Shown in pieces: positions 42,821 to 55,021 of a DNA stretch of 64,000 nt (within the stretch, counting starts at the first letter, position 1; every line of letters starts with the position of its first letter). The position numbers were made by a program, and so were the translations under genes. The notes under the pieces are model-generated. The model had not been told where the DNA came from. It did not search any database and saw only the letters and a program-made list of their open reading frames with translations. The DNA comes from Sipunculus nudus (taxonomy: Eukaryota > Annelida > Sipuncula > Golfingiida > Sipunculidae), in contig CM049315.1 in assembly GCA_026874595.1 (NCBI GenBank), positions 4,338,664 to 4,402,663 on the forward strand, written 5' to 3'.

Positions 42821-44624
42821 GGGAAGAAAGAAGAACAAAGAAAAAGGCAAAGTAAGATTTGCTAGCTGTTCTGATCGACCCGATATGCCTTCAAATCGGA
42901 CCGACGGAACGGGATGTGTTCCTGAGACGGCCGAGAAAAGCAGTGGTTCAGTACCAGTCAACAGATTGTTATCTGAACGTGATGCATGCAGAAAGCCTCT
43001 TAAAGAACGTGATGCATGCAGAAAGCCTCTTAAAGAACGTGATGCATGCAGAAAGCCTCTTAAAGAACGTGATGCATGCAGAAAGCCTCTTAAAGAACGT
43101 GATGCATGCAGAAAGCCTCTTAAAGAACGTGATGCATGCAGAAAGCCTCTTAAAGAACGTGATGCATGCAGAAAGCCTCTTAAAGAACGTGATGCATGCA
43201 GAAAGCCTCTTAAAGAACGTGATGCATGCAGAAAGCCTCTTAAAGAACGTGATGCATGCAGAAAGCCTCTTAAAGAACGTGATGCATGCAGAAAGCCTCT
43301 TAAAGAACTATCAAATGAGTTTCAAGTTCCAGGTGGAGAAGATGTTTATGAGTTTCCGGATGACCCAAAAGACAGTCCAACATCCGGTATCTGTAAGGTA
43401 AACTATAAGAATAAGAAACTGCAAGCTTCCGGCGGTAAAGATCCAAAATCCGAGAAACCGAGGAATACAGAAAGGCGAACAGCCACTAATATGTGTAAGA
43501 TATCGGTCAAGAAGACAAGTAGACCGTCTCAGAAATATAGTTTATCATGCGGCGCTCAAAAGAGGCCGAACTACTGTAATGAAAGTTATTCCGAAAACAA
43601 CTTGTTTGATATATCTGATGATGATGATGGGGATGATGCCGTGTTCAGAGTCTCACAGCTTTATGGCAGCTCTATCATACATGTCGGATGTAGCTCCGAA
43701 AAGAAGAAAAAAGTCCATTCTAAACGCAAAAAGAGAACATCCCTTAATAGTCTCATTAACAAAGCGAGCCAGACCCACCTGAAAAAGGTTAAGATGGGCG
43801 TATTCAAGGCTGGAGAGGAAAGGAAATTTTTTAGGTCCAAAGGGAAGATTTCGGTCAGCAATGAATCCAAAGTCAATCCTATCACTTTCACAAATGAGAA
43901 AGACAATCTTTGCAAAGAGTTACATAATACCCATGAGGAGATAACTATTCAAGGGGAAATTTGTATATCAGACGACAATTCTGAAACAACTGATTACCTA
44001 AACAGGAGTCTTGACACCAGAGACAGGTTCAGTTATGCCAAGAGTACACTGGACACGGACACGCGTATGTCGGTCTATGATTTCTATGACTTTGCTGATT
44101 CTGATCCCCATCCAGTTCATCAAGAAGCCCAGTGCTCATTGAAGAAAAAAACCAGGAAAGTCAAAGGAGATACTGGTCCAGCAGCCATCTCTCTGGAGGA
44201 AAACGATGATATTAAACATGATAGAAATAATGCAGCAAATGTCAAACCAGAAGATAAGGATAGATTAGGGGAAAATAATGATTCTCTTATGGTTACATCG
44301 AAGGCAAGACCGTATGTAGCAGAACATGGTCCTCGGGAATATTTATACTTTAATTTGGAGGGACAAGAAACTGAACCCGGAGCAGAACAAATTTCGTGGC
44401 CTCAGAACATTGTGGATGAGGTCATGACATCTGATACAGATTCTTGCACTGATATAGACAGTACGGGGCTGCTTTGCCCCTCGGACGATGAGCCCTGTAC
44501 TCCGGGCCCTCTGTTCTTTGACACCAAATGGGCTGTCAGTCATGGTGTCAGGATGTTACAGCACCTTGCAGCAACAGCTGACGCAACAATCAACAAGGAT
44601 TTCAAAAGTTCATGTGAAACAGAG
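42821..44624 (+). CDS. Unrecognised gene with coding minisatellite, large exon
   Basis: The exon runs from the acceptor TGTATTCTAG/GGG to the donor ACAGAG/GTAAGG (phase 0). The first in-frame ATG inside it is at 42885 (MPSNRTDG), giving 580 codons here. An ATG at 42810 would add 25 codons if transcription starts in the intron. Residues 31-140 are eleven identical ERDACRKPLK repeats. Beyond these lie an acidic patch at about 245 (SDDDDGDD), a lysine/arginine cluster at about 272-285 (EKKKKVHSKRKKR) that could be a nuclear localisation signal, and a further acidic, Ser/Thr-rich part. No known domain, signal peptide or membrane segment seen. I do not recognise the family. Highly charged and probably disordered; a nuclear protein is a guess. 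Confidence 0.7.
42975..43304 (+). repeat. Coding minisatellite, 11 perfect 30-bp units
   Basis: The unit GAACGTGATGCATGCAGAAA plus GCCTCTTAAA is repeated eleven times with no substitution visible. The period is a multiple of three, so the reading frame is preserved (ERDACRKPLK). A second frame (NVMHAESLLK) is also open but ends soon after the array. Confidence 0.97.
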
Positions 44625-45788
44625 GTAAGGTAGTCTATAAGATATTTTTATAGTTCTTTTGAAGAAAAGAAAAAATAGGCTACATATGGTCATTATTGAG
44701 CTTTTGTAAGACGTACATACTGTATCAAGTTCCCTTACTCTTCAGTAAAGATTTATTGCCATTCAGACGTTGAGATACATACCCATATATGGCACTGGTA
44801 ACAATAAAATTATCAAGACGTTTCCTCATGTTTTTCTTCTTTATTAAAAGAAAGGTCCGTGGCCTCTTGGTTGGGTCGTTTATTGAAAGAAGATACAAGA
44901 ACCCGAACGATGAGAATGATGTGATACAGTTTGCCTATGAGGCACTGGTTCAAACCCGAAATTTTCCGAAGTCATTACTGCATTTCACTGCTGATGATTG
45001 AATCAATATGATAAACAGAACGCCCACCTTCAGTATGATGCGTTTCCTGCTAATCTGTCATGAATGTCTTATTAACGGAATTGCCAAATGAAACATTTTA
45101 AAATATTACTGTAATACACTTGTTCTAAGGGCATTTTAATGCACTGTACACAGCAGTTTTAGTATGTAAGTTATTGATACCTGGGATTCCTATATTCTAC
45201 TTGCATATCTCAGAGTGTCTAAACATTCTGACATTTTTGCCATTTTTATTCTGACGATAATCCATATGTCGAGCTATATCTGTCTTCCCAGAATGGCCAA
45301 GCCGGTCTTTTGTACTGGCGCTAAACGTATGACACTGGTTGGGACGTGTTCTACAGGTACTGCCATCACTTACTGCTATTTAAGTATAAACGGTTACTTA
45401 GCTGTCGGACCATACAGTACAAAAATTGCTGAAACAGTTACGTCTATTGAGGCATGGAATTCCGTTTGATGTTGCATTGATAATATTTGATGGATTCCGA
45501 TAATATTATTTCTAACGGCCTAAAGCAGGTTTACAGTCCTCCATGTCATTGGTAATCTCCCAGCATCTTAAGCGCCAAGTGTCAAACCAATGAGCATCCA
45601 CTAATCTTAATATACCATTTAATTATTCATTTATTACCTTTTGGTCACTCTTCTTATGTAATTAAACTAGGCAATGTCCTCGGCCTTTACTTCCCTTTTT
45701 AATTTTATAACCCGCATAAATTATTGACAATTAACTCTTTGTATGATCAGTTCCTTTTGTGGCTCATATTAATTTGTGTGTTTTGCAG
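44625..45788 (+). other. Intron of the minisatellite gene
   Basis: Donor GTAAGG at 44625, acceptor TGTGTTTTGCAG at 45777-45788, phase 0. Holds the possible alternative exon 44855-45001. Confidence 0.6.
44855..45001 (+). CDS. Possible alternative last exon of the minisatellite gene
   Basis: After a pyrimidine stretch and AAAAGAAAG, the sequence GTCCGTGGCCTC continues the reading frame of the large exon in phase 0 for 48 codons to a TGA: VRGLLVGSFIERRY ... ALVQTRNFPKSLLHFTADD. Amino-acid composition and the absence of low complexity look coding-like. No good donor follows, so it would be a terminal exon. The alternative is retained chance sequence. No domain recognised. Confidence 0.35.
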   Translation, partial: VRGLLVGSFIERRYKNPNDENDVIQFAYEALVQTRNFPKSLLHFTADD

Positions 45789-46136
45789 CTTTCCTCAATG
45801 TCTGAGACGTCCGGTGCTGAGCAACTGGATCAAGATGTACCTTGTCGATCACTTGAATCCTTTGAAGAGCAAGTAACACAAGGCAGACCGCACAACGAAA
45901 ACCACGGGCTTAAAGCAGGTGCGGAAATATTTAAAACTGGACAAAGCGTGGAGCCACAATTTCAGGAAAAAACAGGTCGTCTTCCTAAACAAGGTTCACC
46001 CACCGTAAATTCAGAAGCAGCAGACCAAACTGCGATAAGTTACCAGGGGATTCAAGTTGGCCAACCTTACCAGCTGAAGCTTTCCTTCAAAAATACAGAA
46101 TATCCCAAGAATGGTCCAAAAACTCAGGCGGCAAAG
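45789..46136 (+). CDS. Minisatellite gene, next exon
   Basis: 348 bases, phase 0 at both ends. Acceptor TTTTGCAG/CTTTCC, donor GCAAAG/GTGATT. It translates as LSSMSETSGAEQLDQD ... NGPKTQAAK. Polar and Glu/Gln/Ser-rich without recognisable domains. Clean phase agreement with the exons before (ACAGAG, phase 0) and after supports the model. Confidence 0.65.
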
Positions 46137-46318
46137 GTGATTCTTTGTTCAATCTCCTACCGAAACTGATTTTGTTTTAACCATTTCGGCTTTTCAATGA
46201 AGCTAGTTAAGCCGGTGGAAATAACTCATGGTGTACCTTTGAAATTTAATATTTTCATCCTTAAATGATTGTTTCCCTTTACTTAGAATTATATTAACCA
46301 CAATACCCCTCACAAAGA

Positions 46319-46440
46319 CTGTTTGATACATTTGCATAAGACTGTGCTAGGCCATTCCTAATTTTCAATGAAGAGAGTACTGTTTGATACATTTGCATAA
46401 GACTGTGCTAGGCCATTCCTAATATTCAATGAAGAGAGTC
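46319..46440 (+). repeat. Intronic tandem duplication, 61 bp x 2
   Basis: Copies 46319-46379 and 46380-46440 are nearly identical (one clear T/A difference), beginning CTGTTTGATACATTTGCATA. Confidence 0.95.
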
Positions 46441-46623
46441 CAATCATTCTTCAGATGTATTCATTTACTTACCGGCATGTTGTTGGACTGTGCATGTGTT
46501 ACGTTTGTTATCTCATACACATATAATCAAGAGGGCATCTCGCATATGTTAATATACTTTTAACAATATCAATGATGTGAATGACGTTTGCATTAAATTC
46601 TACAGCTGTTTATTTTTTTTCAG

Positions 46624-46703
46624 CCTTCCTCGGGAATTCTTTGTGAAATGTTCCAGGAGCCATCGGCAACTGAAAGAGATGGAGTTCTATGCAGTTACAG
46701 AAG
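46624..46703 (+). CDS. Minisatellite gene, short internal exon
   Basis: 80 bases. Acceptor TATTTTTTTTCAG/CCTTCC, donor ACAGAAG/GTAAAA. Translated in phase 0 it gives PSSGILCEMFQEPSATERDG and then VLCSYR, leaving two bases (AG) for the next exon. A strong polypyrimidine tract supports the acceptor. Confidence 0.65.
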
Positions 46704-47274
46704 GTAAAATGTGACATAGTTATTTATGTCAAATTGTCATTCTCTCACTTAATCAAATAAATTTAGGCTTAAGGTGTTTTCATTGAATAATATTTTCTCT
46801 TTAATCATCATAATTAAAATGTCATAAAAAACAAATACTTGATATATCCTTTTCTGTAGGCCAGACTATAATTAATCTTAGTTCATTGTAATACATCATG
46901 GAAACGCATATGCTGTATGGTTGTTTTGCCTTTTCTTGCTTTTTAAAAGAAACATTCGAACAAGACAAAAATAAATCATATATATGTGTGTGTGTGTGTG
47001 TTTTAGTGCATGGTACTTCGTATCGATCTATCTGATTTGGATTTGTTCATATTTCATTAATACAATATGCTTCATTTGTCAAGTTTGTTAAATGTTTTGT
47101 ACATGTTCAAGATTGCAATATTCCCTAGGGATCTATCATTTTTATATGATTAAATCTTATTCATTTTTACATTATTTGGTGATAATCGTTATAGAATTCA
47201 AATACTGTTTCGTACAGTTACCAACTTGCACAAAACGTCCAAGTAAAAGATATGCTATTTCATTTTCATTACAG

Positions 47275-47350
47275 GATGATAACAAGTGGAACAGGGCAGA
47301 GGTCAACATGCATAGACTCTTTATTTCAGAACGATGACATATTTCTGTGA
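47275..47350 (+). CDS. Minisatellite gene, terminal exon
   Basis: The acceptor TTTTCATTACAG/GATG completes codon AGG and gives MITSGTGQRSTCIDSLFQND then DIFL and a TGA at 47348-47350. An upstream acceptor (TTTCGTACAG at about 47209-47218) would give the same frame with 18 more codons. With the previous exons this makes a protein of about 747 residues. The compact, non-repetitive C-terminus looks like the best-conserved part and is the piece to use for a homology search. Function unknown. Confidence 0.6.
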
Positions 47351-47900
47351 CACGATTATCCGCCGTTGTCTTAAAAATCACCGTGGTGAACTCTTGTTTA
47401 TTGAAATGTACTGCTGCTTTCGGTGATTAGTTTAAGGAGTATTCTGAACACGAATTCTTCGTGTACCATCCGTGCAGCTGATGAGTACCAGTATTGATAG
47501 TCTTGTCTCACCATGAATGCCATGTCGTTCCCTATGCCGTATAATACAATACAGGGCCGCTGCTTCAATTATTGTGACTGTCAATGCACTCAGAGTAAGG
47601 TCTGTTTCTACTAGCATGTCAAGTTGATGCATCCTGTTTTCCACATATTTCATTTTTTAAGGTAACAATCATGTAACAAGCTGAGAAAATATTTTTATTA
47701 CTATATGATCAGCATCATTTCTATATTTTTTATCCAACTGCATCAACTATTTTTAAGCTGTTTGATAAATGTGACGTTAAGAGAATGTAATTTAGAACTG
47801 CTGTTGTCAGAATGATTTGTTGAGTGCGCTGACACTGTAAGGACTCCATGTCTGTATGGACATTATACCTTTGTGATTAAACTTTGTTTATTTTACCTGT
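47351..47900 (+). other. 3' UTR of the minisatellite gene
   Basis: No coding. ATTAAA at 47876-47881 followed by CTTTGTTTATTTTACCTG is a good polyadenylation context. Confidence 0.5.
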
Positions 47901-49200
47901 TCTTTTGATCTAATTTGCTTTGTAATCGAGGGGTCTTCTGTTTTATGTCCCAGTATGTCTTACGTTGATCGCTGGCTGGGTCAAATAAGTATACATATAC
48001 ATGTTTGCGCAGCTTTTGTGTTCACGGTATAAAATTGAAAAAAAAAAGAAGAAAGGCCCCGCCGAAAAACTCTTTATGCAAAGCCCTTAGAACTGCCATG
48101 GTTGCTCCTTAAAATGTAGATAAAGGTTCATGAGAAGCGCTCTCACAAATAGTACTTCATTATGTATGAAGAATCACTCTCACAAATAGTTCATCATTAT
48201 GTAGATTACAGTGGAACATATACTAACAGCACCTCACCATCACGGACAGTTATCATTTACGGGCTATATATAGGCGGTTCCTTGAACGTACTACTCCAAA
48301 GTTTTTATCCTCTTTAATAATTAATGGCACCTATTACTCAGGTCCCACACGTGTGCATGCATCAGTGGAAGTTTTGTTACAAATCCCGTGATACAGATAG
48401 TATAAGTTGTACCCGAAACCCACAACAATTACTGCAGCTTAAACAGAATTCCGAAAGCAAAGACAATTTTTTCTCATTTGATGTCGCTCCTCATTTCACT
48501 TCATCCTTTGGAACCGCTACACAATGAACCCTGTAAAATGAACTCTCTATTTACGTGTCCGAAGCAGCTGAGCGGGCTGAATAATCTCTTTTAGCCAACT
48601 AACACTGTCGCTGCCCCACCTCCCACCCCAAGCTTTTACTTCAAAACTTGATAATTAGGGATAATTATCTCAGGACAAAAAATGCAGGAGAAGGTTTAGT
48701 TAGAGTTAAGCCAAATACTTAAATACAAATAAATGCAGTACACCCGTATGCGGGCATTCGTCTCTATAGCTAAGGAGAATAATAGAAGACCTGAGCACCG
48801 TCTCATGATTAGAACTAAACTGCTATATTCGGTTTGACACATGTGCTTCTGTTTAAAACAGGCTTATTCCAGGGATTATGTGATACCCAGTGTGGAAGAT
48901 CTCAGTATCGGCTTACTTATGTGCAAGTCATCCCGTGATCACACGAATTGTATATGAAGAATTGTGAGGACAAAAGATTAATGGAAACGTCCTGATTGGA
49001 ACCAATTTATTTTTTTTGTGTTGTAAGACATCAGAGCTACCTACCACCCCTTTTCACTGTATGCGGACTAACCCATTAATACCCCTACTGTAAAGTAGGC
49101 TGTCCTTGGACAGAGTGAAATTCCACTTTTTCTCTAGCGCTCATGACACAGACGTAGGCCTATATACCAGCCTATATATACGTCCCAGACGGCATTTAGC
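47901..49200. other. Intergenic DNA, nothing recognised
   Basis: A short imperfect direct repeat 'ctctcacaaatagt(a/t)c(t/a)tcattatgta' lies at about 48139 and 48176. No gene or transposon end supported. Confidence 0.4.
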
Positions 49201-49335
49201 CAAGTCGCTATGACGTACAACCTAAGGGGAAACCCGCCGCGATTATATAGCTATTTAACTGACACGTTAAACCCAGGGACTAGCAGCATATAATTCCGCT
49301 TAGTATAACCATTCCAAAATCTGACAGACCTTTCG

Positions 49336-51700
49336 GCCATTTGTTAGCGAACCTGTGAGCTTGTGCGATGGTGTGGCGTCGTCCGTCGTCGGTCGTCCGG
49401 CGTCCGTCGTCTGTACGTTAACCCATACTATCTTGAAAACGGCAAGAGTTGGCATAACGAAATTTTATGCAAAAAATTAGTCATCTAAAAAACTCCATCG
49501 GATTTTGCTTATTTTTTTGGCATTTTCTGCATTTTCTTAGATTTTATAGAGAAAAAGCTAAAAAAACTTAAAAAATCTTCTCCGAAACTGTTCAGCCAAA
49601 TTGTCCAATATTTCACAGAAATGATTCCTGGAACACTCTCTCTTAAGTTGTTCGAATGCTTTATGTTCGGTGAATTTTGGCCGGGTTACAGGAAGTTAAA
49701 CTTCGTCATCTGTCCAAAAAAAAGAATACTAAAATTACAATCTCAGAAACGGCTGGAGCTATCATCACCAAATTTTATGCCAATGTTGGTCACATGAGTC
49801 ATATCTGAAATTGAGGTATTTGTTGCGCCACCTGCATCGGCCTTTTTTGTACGGGGGTCATCAGTGCCCGTATCACACTGACGGCTACAAAAAACTCTGA
49901 AACCATATGGCTAAATTGTTAAATATCGCACAGAAATGATCCTAGGGTAGTGCTTTCTGAAGTTTGTTCAAATGGTCTCGGTTCAGTGACTTTTAGCTGA
50001 GTTATGGGAAGCTGAATTTAGTCATATGCCATAACAGCCCATTTAAGCTCAGTGGCTACAAAGATCATCTTCTCAAAAACCACTGGGCCCAATACTTAAA
50101 TCTCACACATTAATTTTCCTTAGATGTTGATAATTCAAGTAAGTTCAAATGGTTTTGGTTCAGTGATTTTTGGCTGAGTTATGGGAAGCTTAACTTAGCC
50201 ATTTTGCTGTATTTTCCCATATGAGTTCTAAACCTGCAAAACGTTTTTTGACTGACGCCACTGAGGCCAATTCGTTTAATATTTTACAAGAATAAGGTAT
50301 ACAAGGTATACAGCTCTCTGTTGGTCTATAAAGACGACTGTACATGGATTATAAATAATTGGTATCCATACTCAACTTAATTCAAGATTTTGCCACCAGT
50401 GAGATGTATCTGCATTATAATTTTGCATTCATTATGCATCTGTAGTAATTTTTAGCGAACCTGTGAGCTAATGCGTTGATGTGGGGCCGTCCGTCATTTG
50501 TACGTTAACCCATACTATTTCGAAAACGACTGGAGCTAGCATCATGAAATTTAATGCAGTAAAAAAATTAGCCATCTGAAAAACTCTTCATTTTCTTAGA
50601 TTTTATAGAGAAAAAGCTAAAAAAAATTTAAAAATCTTCTCCTCCAAAACGGTCAAGCCAAAATGTTCAATATTTCACAGAAATAATCTTTTATACCATC
50701 TCTCTCAAATTTTTTTTTTTAATGGTTCAAGTTCGGTGAATTTTGGCCGAGTTACAGGAAGTTGAACTTAATCATCTGTTCAAAAAAGCATACTTAAATG
50801 ACAATCTCAGAAATGGCCAGAGCTATAATCACCAAATTTTATGCCAGTGTTGGTCACATGAGTCATATATGAAATTCATGTATTGGTGGCGCCACCTGCA
50901 TTGACCTTATTTTGTACGGGGGTCATTGGTCATCTGTACATTAACCAATCATTTCTCAGGAATAGCAGGAGCTACCATCCCCAGATTTTATGCAATAATC
51001 TGTCACATATCCAATGTTGTGGGATTCAGCTTATTTATTTTCTATCTATATTTACTTAGATTTTATAGGGGAAAAGCTGAAAAACCTTTAAAAGTCTTTC
51101 TCCTTGTAAACGGTCCAGCCAAATTGTTCAATATTTCACAGAAATGATCCCAGAGGCAAGCCCTCTCAAGTTTGTTCAAATGGTTTGCATTTGATGAATT
51201 TTAGTGGAGTTACACGAATTTGAACAGTCATTTGGCCAAGTAAGCATACTGACATAATAATCTCAGACATGACAGAAGCTAGGATTGCCAAGTATTGTGC
51301 AAATGTTGGTCACTTGACTCATATTTGAAGTTGAAGATTTTGTGGTGCCACCTACATTGACCTGTTTTTTTTATGGGCAAAAACCTCATAATTTTAGCCT
51401 CTTTCAGCTTAAAAAATTATTATGAAACTGTCGAGTTTAATCGTTCAACTTTTCAAAAGAGTTATCCTAGGACATGTTTCTTTCAATCATATCAGAAAAG
51501 CTTAAGTTGGTCTTATGGCCATTATTATGTCTATTTCAAACCGAGGACTGCAGAACTGTTCAACTACAAAATTATTGTTTCAATTATAACTTCTGTAACA
51601 TTGCACAAAAATTATTCTTAGGTGGCCTTTGTTCAAGTTTACTTGAATGATTTTTTGCAGAATTATTGGACCTGTAACAATGAAAGAAATGCATCTTTTA
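49336..51700 (-). repeat. Two and a half copies of the GTGAGCT/CGTCCGTC repeat
   Basis: The start phrase 'ttagcgaacctgtgagct' at 49336 and 50452 (offset about 1116). Internal 'cccatacta(t/t)', 'gaaattt(t/a)atgca' and 'cttagattttatagagaaaaagct' occur in both and, in part, at 50925-51130. Read on the minus strand it ends with a GACGACGGACG microsatellite and 'agctcacaggttcgctaa', again a microsatellite just before a terminus. Confidence 0.7.
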
Positions 51701-52960
51701 TTATTCTAGATATTTTGATTAAACCTTTTAGCCAAAGTCTTTCAGTATGTGTAAAGAGATTTACCAACAGGCCAAGATTGTGTCTGTATCTATAAATAGG
51801 TTGAGAAACTGCCAACTGTATCAGATTTGGCAACAGATCAAGAGTTCATTCAGACCAGCCAGATATAGGTCAAGAGTTCAATCAGTTCAGCCAAGCACAA
51901 GGCATGTGATCACCTCATGGATGACATGTGAACACCTCATGGGCACCATGTGATCACCTCATGGGTGTCATGCCCCTCAGGACTGCATGTGGAGCCAATC
52001 TGTGAGCTTATGCAATGGTGTGGCTACTATTTCAGATTTGGCAACAGGCCAAAGGTCAGTCTGGAACTATTTATAGCTTTGGCAGACTGCCAACTGTATC
52101 AGATTAGGCAACAGGTCAAGAGTTCACTCAGTGCAGCCAGGGAAAGGTCTTGAATTCACTAAGTGCAGTAGCTGCATTCTATTTATAGCGTTGACAGACT
52201 GCCCAGTGCATCAGTTTTGGCACCAAAGTTCAGCCTGGATCTATTTTTAGCTTTGGCAGACTGCCAACTGTGTCAGATTATGCAACAGGTCAAGAGTTCA
52301 CTCAGTGCAGCCAGGTACAGGTCATGAGTTCACTCAGTGCAGTAGCCAGAGCTAGCAAATTTGTCACAGTTCACTCGGGGCAACTGCCTTCTTCACCTAA
52401 GCCTGGTCAGCCCCATACATCAGACTCAAGGTAATTTTGATGTATTGGCCTGATATTTTGACCTGTCTATGTGTCTTTGATGGCTTTCTCGTTCACAAGA
52501 CAGGCTTCGCCACCTACAATGAATTTTGTACAGTGTATCTGTGCACAGTGTATCTGCTTGCAGAGGAATTAGAAATATCAGCCTGAAATTTGGCATATTT
52601 ATACATATCGAATAGCTTTGTCGTATACAAGACTGGTGGTGCCACCTACAATAATTTTGCACAGTTTGTGTCTCTGCTTATTTCCCAGGAGGAGTTTGAT
52701 ATATCAGTCTGAAATTGGGTATATGTATATATCTCTGATAGCTTCGTTGTATGCAAGACTGGCGGTGCCAGCTACAATCATTTTTCTGTTGTGTGCACCC
52801 ATGCCAGAATTTCAGCTGTGATGTTTGTGCAATTGTTTCATATTCAAAATGTTTAGTACTTGCATTGTTCGTATACATGAGAAGTAATGGTCCAGCATTG
52901 AAGCATTATACCTGATGTATTTCCCAATGCACAGGTTCGCATTAGGCCTGTAGGCCTTGT
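51701..52960. repeat. Diverged short repeats
   Basis: 'gactgcc(a/c)a' with 'tgtatcagattt/aggcaacag' and 'gttcactcagtgcag' recur at about 51800-52370. 52490-52800 contains three weak units with 'ttcg(t/c)tg...caagac(t/a)gg(t/c)ggtgccacctacaat', related to the GGTGGCGCC family. Confidence 0.55.
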
Positions 52961-53850
52961 TTATTTAAAACTTAAATTGCTGTGTTGTGTTATTGTATCT
53001 GGTTGAGAAACCATAAAGTAGAGTGTATCGTATGTGGAAGGTCGCAAGTAAAACCGAGGAACTGTAGGTGTTTTAGAACGGACATGAACCAGCGACAAGC
53101 AACATCTCCTTGATGACAAATTTTAAATGAACATTTTAGATTATCATGTGTATTTTTAGTTAGTTTCTACATACTCTTTAGTTGAATGTTAAACTGCCTT
53201 CAGCTCCCGATGCGAACTAAAGTTTGGTAAATATGGTGTAATTATTTAGGCCTTATATTTTGCTGGTAGTTCCCGTATGTAAATAAGTCTTTATAGTATA
53301 TGACAGAGCTATTTTTTCAACTGGACTCGAGATGGACCGGGTCTGATTTTCTCGAGTCCTTAATTATCTCCTAGTACAAGTCCGAGTCCAGTACTTTCGA
53401 GTCCAAGTTCGAGTCCTACACATCACTGATACCGCGATGATCATGTTATCGGGATACTTATGTTAAGAGTGTGGACTTTTTCCCAAGAAGGAGCTGTTCC
53501 TTGCATGTTCCTACAGGATGGTCATGTTCCCAGGGATGCATGGCTCTGTTACGGAGAGGCCGCCGAGCAAAAAACGTTTGCTTGCTGCACTCTAGACTAG
53601 ATGCCACTACCTGTAGGTTGCCAATCTCTGTTCTATTGCAGACACAGACAATTTAACATCACCATTTGGCCGAAAGGTCTGTCCGAAATTTGGAATAGTT
53701 TTTATTACTTATAGCCATGCAGGCTTATACCGCCAGTCTATTAGTTATACGTGATAAACAGGGAGCTGAACAATCGCGGCGGCTACTGCATTTCACCTTA
53801 TATCGATTAACGTTTAGTCCCTTACTACGTCAAAATGACTTAAAGAGGCC

Positions 53851-54366
53851 CAATCACCTATAAAGCATGTTGAATTAACATGAAAAATAGCTGCCTTCCT
53901 TTAAAATAAATATGTACCTGCAAAACTATTGCCTTGAAACCGTTTGCTTACACCTGTAGTGTAAAACAGTGTTAAAAACAGTGGACCGGGCGCGTTCATA
54001 GGTGTCAACATAAACACAGAGCGTCGGGCCATGTGCATCGCAGAGCCACAACACGTGTCGATCAGGGGATGCCTTGACTGTCTTGGCCCAGAACAAATCT
54101 AATACATGTCCCCGTTGGCTGAAATACTGCGTTTTTCGGCTCACAATCGGACCTCCGATCACGCGGCCTTGTTATGGTTAACATACACACGTAGACTGTG
54201 TTTACCAACACACAGGCCCATAACAAGGTGTTAGACAACCATAGGCGAGGTACTGAGGTTGGTTGCTGGGATGGTTTTGCTAATATACTTTCGAATAAAG
54301 CAAATCTATACTGATACTGTGAAAGAATAGGTATAATAGGCCCACGTGTGGACCCTTCAGGCACCA
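53851..54366. other. Intergenic DNA, nothing recognised
   Basis: Includes GC-richer stretch 53980-54240 with chance open frames; no motif supports a gene. Confidence 0.4.
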
Positions 54367-54373
54367 GAAACTA

Positions 54374-55014
54374 GTAGTAGTATTCTTTATTAGAGTGACA
54401 AGTACATTCAGATACATATATAATTATACATATCAGTGCACTCGGCCCCATGGACCTATTAGTCACTTCATAACTTGGAACAAAATAAGTAATTTCCATA
54501 CACTAGACATATAGTTGCTTGCTCCTAATTTCATAACATCTGCATAAATATTTTTCTAGCTTTCTAGATTTATTTTCACACAACCAGGATATTTTTTCAT
54601 TTTCTGTAAAAGTAGAGGTTGGCCAGTTTGTACCAGAAAATAATGTCTGTCGTTCCTGCTCATACAAAGGACAGTGAAAAAGGAAGTGGACCTCATCTTC
54701 AATACACTCATTACATTTAAAACAGACTCTTTGTTTAATATTAATGCGAAGAAATCTGCCTGTTTCAATTGCCAAAGGTAATACACCCATTCTGGACTGA
54801 GCCAAAAAGGATCTTTCTTTTGAAGAAAGGTTCAATTTTACATATAATTCAGTACTGATTGAATTTTTGTACAGCCTATAATTCCTAAGTTTTGATAACA
54901 GTTTTTCTCTCCATTCATCATTCATGACATGTTCTAATTTATTGTATATTTTAGTCATTGAGCACTCTATAATATTGTCAAAACTTGGTTTACATTCACA
55001 ATCTTCAAAAAAGC
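54374..55014 (-). mobile_element. 5'-truncated LINE, 3' end of ORF2
   Basis: The minus-strand frame (in phase from about 55010 to the stop at 54503) encodes the C-terminal zinc-binding region that follows LINE reverse transcriptases: RMGVLPLAIETGRF then CFKCNECIEDEVHFLFHCPL (CX2C...HX4HC-type) and YEQERQTLF. A 3' UTR with AATAAA (minus strand, about 54391) ends in a TACTACTAC-like tail. A 7-bp direct repeat GAAACTA flanks it (54367-54373 and 55015-55021), consistent with a target duplication. No RT catalytic core, so it is dead on arrival. Confidence 0.8.
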
Positions 55015-55021
55015 GAAACTA

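Larger units (their letters stand above)
49201..53850. mobile_element. 4.4-4.6 kb interval bounded by inverted repeats
   Basis: ACAGACCTTTCGGCCATTTG at about 49324 is inverted near 53667 as CCATTTGGCCGAAAGGTCTG, with about 35 bases alignable. Weaker inverted similarity continues outwards (AATCGCGGCGG at both sides, TACGTCA and GACTT words). The interior is made of repeats, not a transposase: two copies of 'ttagcgaacctgtgagct' and CGTCCGTCGTC-type sequence (49336 and 50452), a third partial at about 50925, then 51740-52400 repeats of 'caactgtatcagatt(t/a)ggcaacag'. Could be a large non-autonomous TIR element or a composite. No coding frame recognised. Confidence 0.5.

Noticed and set aside
42859-43401. 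Second open frame across the minisatellite (NVMHAESLLK repeats)
   Set aside because: It is open only because the 30-bp unit lacks stops in that phase; splice phases and flanking coding text support the other frame.
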